Below, piece after piece: positions 62,262 to 64,000 of a stretch of DNA of 64,000 nucleotides. Source of the stretch: Omphiscola glabra (Eukaryota; Mollusca; Gastropoda; Lymnaeidae); NCBI GenBank assembly GCA_964017045.1, contig OZ024799.1, positions 28,717,596 through 28,781,595 of the forward strand, in the 5' to 3' direction. The number at the start of each line of letters is the position of its first letter. The first letter of the stretch is position 1. The notes beneath the pieces were generated by a model. It made no database searches, was not told the DNA's origin, and worked only from the letters and a program-made list of their open reading frames with translations. A program made the position numbers and the translations under genes.

Positions 62262-62329
62262 CGTTATACAACATTTCCACTGTCTGAAAGAACTGATTTC
62301 CAATCATGTATCCTTATAGAAGCTGCGCT

Positions 62330-62520
62330 CTTCGTCATATTCCCGACACTTAGGAGTTCCCAGATTGGATGGACACAGAAAGAAGTCATAAGGAGTGCAC
62401 TCTTTTAAAGCTATAGCGCCTAAATCATGGAACAGTTTGCCTCAAAATTTGAGGGAAATTAAACATGATTTTATAAAATCATTTTAGAGACATTTAAAGT
62501 AAAGACTTTTTTTCTTTAAA
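62330..62520 (+). pseudogene. Non-LTR retrotransposon 3'-end remnant
   Basis: Broken frames give RSCALRHIPDT and, shifted, WNSLPQNLREIKHDF, which resembles the C terminus of CR1/Jockey-type reverse transcriptases ('R.....VP......S....AP..WNSLP..IR'). It lies just after the stop codon of the ABCA-like gene, possibly in its 3' untranslated region. Confidence 0.5.
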
Positions 62521-62690
62521 TAGATTTTATGACATCGGAGCGATTTGAGCATGCTAGAATAGCATGGAGACTAGAGCTATACAAGTAATTAATCAATTAT
62601 CATCATTATCACTGACGACCCCCCGCCCCCCCACACAAACTTTTTTATATTATATAAAAATTCTAGACCCACCTCCAACCGATAAAACAA

Positions 62691-62696
62691 AATAAA
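62691..62696 (+). terminator. Possible polyadenylation signal
   Basis: AATAAA 430 bases after the stop. Others occur in this AT-rich region (for example about 62845). Weak by itself. Confidence 0.3.
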
Positions 62697-63229
62697 GTCT
62701 AAAAACAAGCTGAAACAAGCAATAGGATTTCTTTTTTACAAAAATTTTAAGCAAAAAATACATTTTAGTTTATAATAATCTATGCTAATTTCGTAAATTT
62801 GAAAAGCAGAAAATTTGCAGTAATAATAATTATTTTTTCAATATAAATAAAAAGAATTGTTACCTAAGACTGATCCCCACCCACCGCCAACATATAAATA
62901 AATGATAAACCACCCCCCCCCCCTTTTTTTTGGCGTTATATAATATGTGCACTGCCTCTCACCGGTGTTTGAGTTGGAGGAAAAAAGAGGGGGGAGGGGA
63001 TTGGAAGTGGAAGTTATATTTTTTTTCATCTAGTTCATCATACGTCAAAATGAACGTGTCACACAGTGACTTACCTGGGGGAAAGGGGGGGGGCGCGACT
63101 GTCCCGAGGGGCACATTTGTAAAATGTATTCATTTAACTATATAAATGGTGTGAATGTGTGCGTTTGTATGTGTGTGTAAAGGTAGCGATCTTTTTCGTG
63201 GAAGAGGGTGGTAAAAATATTGACACGAT
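62697..63229. other. Downstream AT-rich sequence
   Basis: AT-rich with poly-C (about 62911-62923) and G-rich (about 62990, 63080) tracts. No gene is recognised. Confidence 0.6.
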
Positions 63230-63430
63230 TTCTTGATTGTTAGAGATCTGTCACTATTACTTTCTTTATTGTTAGAGATCTGTCACTATTCCTTTCTTGA
63301 TTGTTAGAGATCTGTCACTATTCCTTTCTTGATTGTTAGAGATCTGTCACTATTCCTTTCTTTATTGTTAGAGATCTGTCACTATTCCTTTCTTTATTGT
63401 TAGAGATCTGTCAATATTCCTTTCTATTTT
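63230..63430. repeat. About 33-bp tandem repeat, 6 copies
   Basis: Unit GTTAGAGATCTGTCACTATT followed by CCTTTCTTGATT. Confidence 0.96.
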
Positions 63431-63605
63431 AATTGTGGCTTTAAGAAAATGTATCAATTTGTTTTGTGGATAGCATGTTACTGAGTGCAACTTGTCTGAG
63501 GTTGGCAGTGGTGTAACAAGACTTTATGACGCACGGGTCGCTCTCTTCCTCCCCCAACTATATGACTGCTTACTTTCAATGTTGTTTTACATGTCATATT
63601 CCCGG

Positions 63606-63650
<45 letters not shown>
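63606..63650. repeat. (TA)n microsatellite
   Basis: About 22 TA dinucleotides. Confidence 0.97.
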
Positions 63651-63655
<5 letters not shown>

Positions 63656-63813
63656 GCATATTATCAGAGGCTTCATACAATGCATGTATGACATTTAACC
63701 CGTATAGGCTCGCAAATCCGTTCATTTTAAACCGACTCTAAGTCTAAGGTCTAAATTTTGTTTGAACAGAATCTGTTCAGGCAAGAAGAGCTTGATGGGG
63801 TGCCTCTTGTTTT

Positions 63814-64000
63814 TCAATTGACTGACTGTTGAGCCAGCTTTGCACGAAACTTGTGTTGGCTCTTGCTAAGAGGGGGGTCAGGGTTCACCCTTTTCATCAG
63901 TAGATAGCCATTGACTATCGATACCTGGATTAAATACCAGAAGAGGTACCTCCACCACTTGTGACTTGGTCTTCCTACAGCACAATAAGAACGGTGCTGG
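63814..64000 (-). pseudogene. piggyBac (PGBD4-like) transposase C-terminal fragment
   Basis: On the - strand from the window edge the frame reads YCAVGRPSHKWWRYLFWYLI and then QVSIVNGYLLMKR, followed by KFRAKLAQQSVN and TGA. This matches the C-terminal part of the piggyBac transposase domain ('VGR.S.KWW+.LF..LID..+VNA..L'). Only about 61 codons are inside the window. Whether the rest, beyond the right edge, is intact cannot be seen. Confidence 0.8.

Noticed and set aside
29155..62261. Second half as a separate half-transporter gene
   Set aside because: Exon 13 starts in phase 1 with no initiation codon or promoter nearby and matches a donor phase available in exon 12. A single full transporter is simpler.

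Overview
This is a stretch of animal nuclear DNA. It has long introns, GT-AG exons, dozens of minisatellites, DNA transposons with target-site duplications, a tRNA-derived SINE, LINE and LTR remnants, and no bacterial-style operons. Two short hAT elements closely resemble the SPIN (Space Invaders) family, which is known in tetrapods and has been reported in a pond snail. With the tandem-repeat-rich introns, this makes a gastropod mollusc a reasonable guess, but that is inference.

Nearly the whole window (about 1454 to 62261, + strand) is one split gene: a full-length ABC transporter of subfamily A (ABCA-like). I trace 25 exons whose reading phases agree across every junction. They give about 1550 codons and end at a TGA at 62259-62261. 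The 5' end lies upstream of the window. In order they encode the first extracellular domain (1454-3092), the first membrane domain (3093-5536), nucleotide-binding domain 1 (8143-18850), a post-NBD1 regulatory/linker part (22946-26121), the second membrane and extracellular domains (29155-49830), and NBD2 (50688-62261). Both NBDs keep Walker A, the Q-loop glutamine and Walker B Asp-Glu. Both have lost the LSGGQ-type signature and the H-loop histidine. The protein is therefore probably a degenerate or repurposed ABCA transporter, while the intact splice phases argue against a dead pseudogene.

The introns hold the rest. A 5.6-kb hAT transposon (10738-16364) lies antisense with an 8-bp target duplication, a broken transposase and a SINE inside. 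A deleted ZBED-type hAT lies at 37962-38802. Other non-autonomous hAT elements lie at 5878-7477, 20555-20918, 42847-43031, 57645-57841 and 58072-58444. Foldback elements with 9-10-bp duplications (Mutator-like) lie at 41031-41184, 56507-58647 and 61584-61885. A candidate solo LTR lies at 29735-30280. A piggyBac transposase end enters from the right edge (63814-64000, - strand).

About 45 tandem arrays with units of roughly 11 to 58 bp sit in the introns. Several contain an exon-intron junction in the repeat unit, so splice sites themselves have been tandemly copied (3816-3950, 36143-36385, 50850-50965, 54110-54245, 59690-59945). The many open frames inside arrays are by-products of repeat periodicity, not genes.
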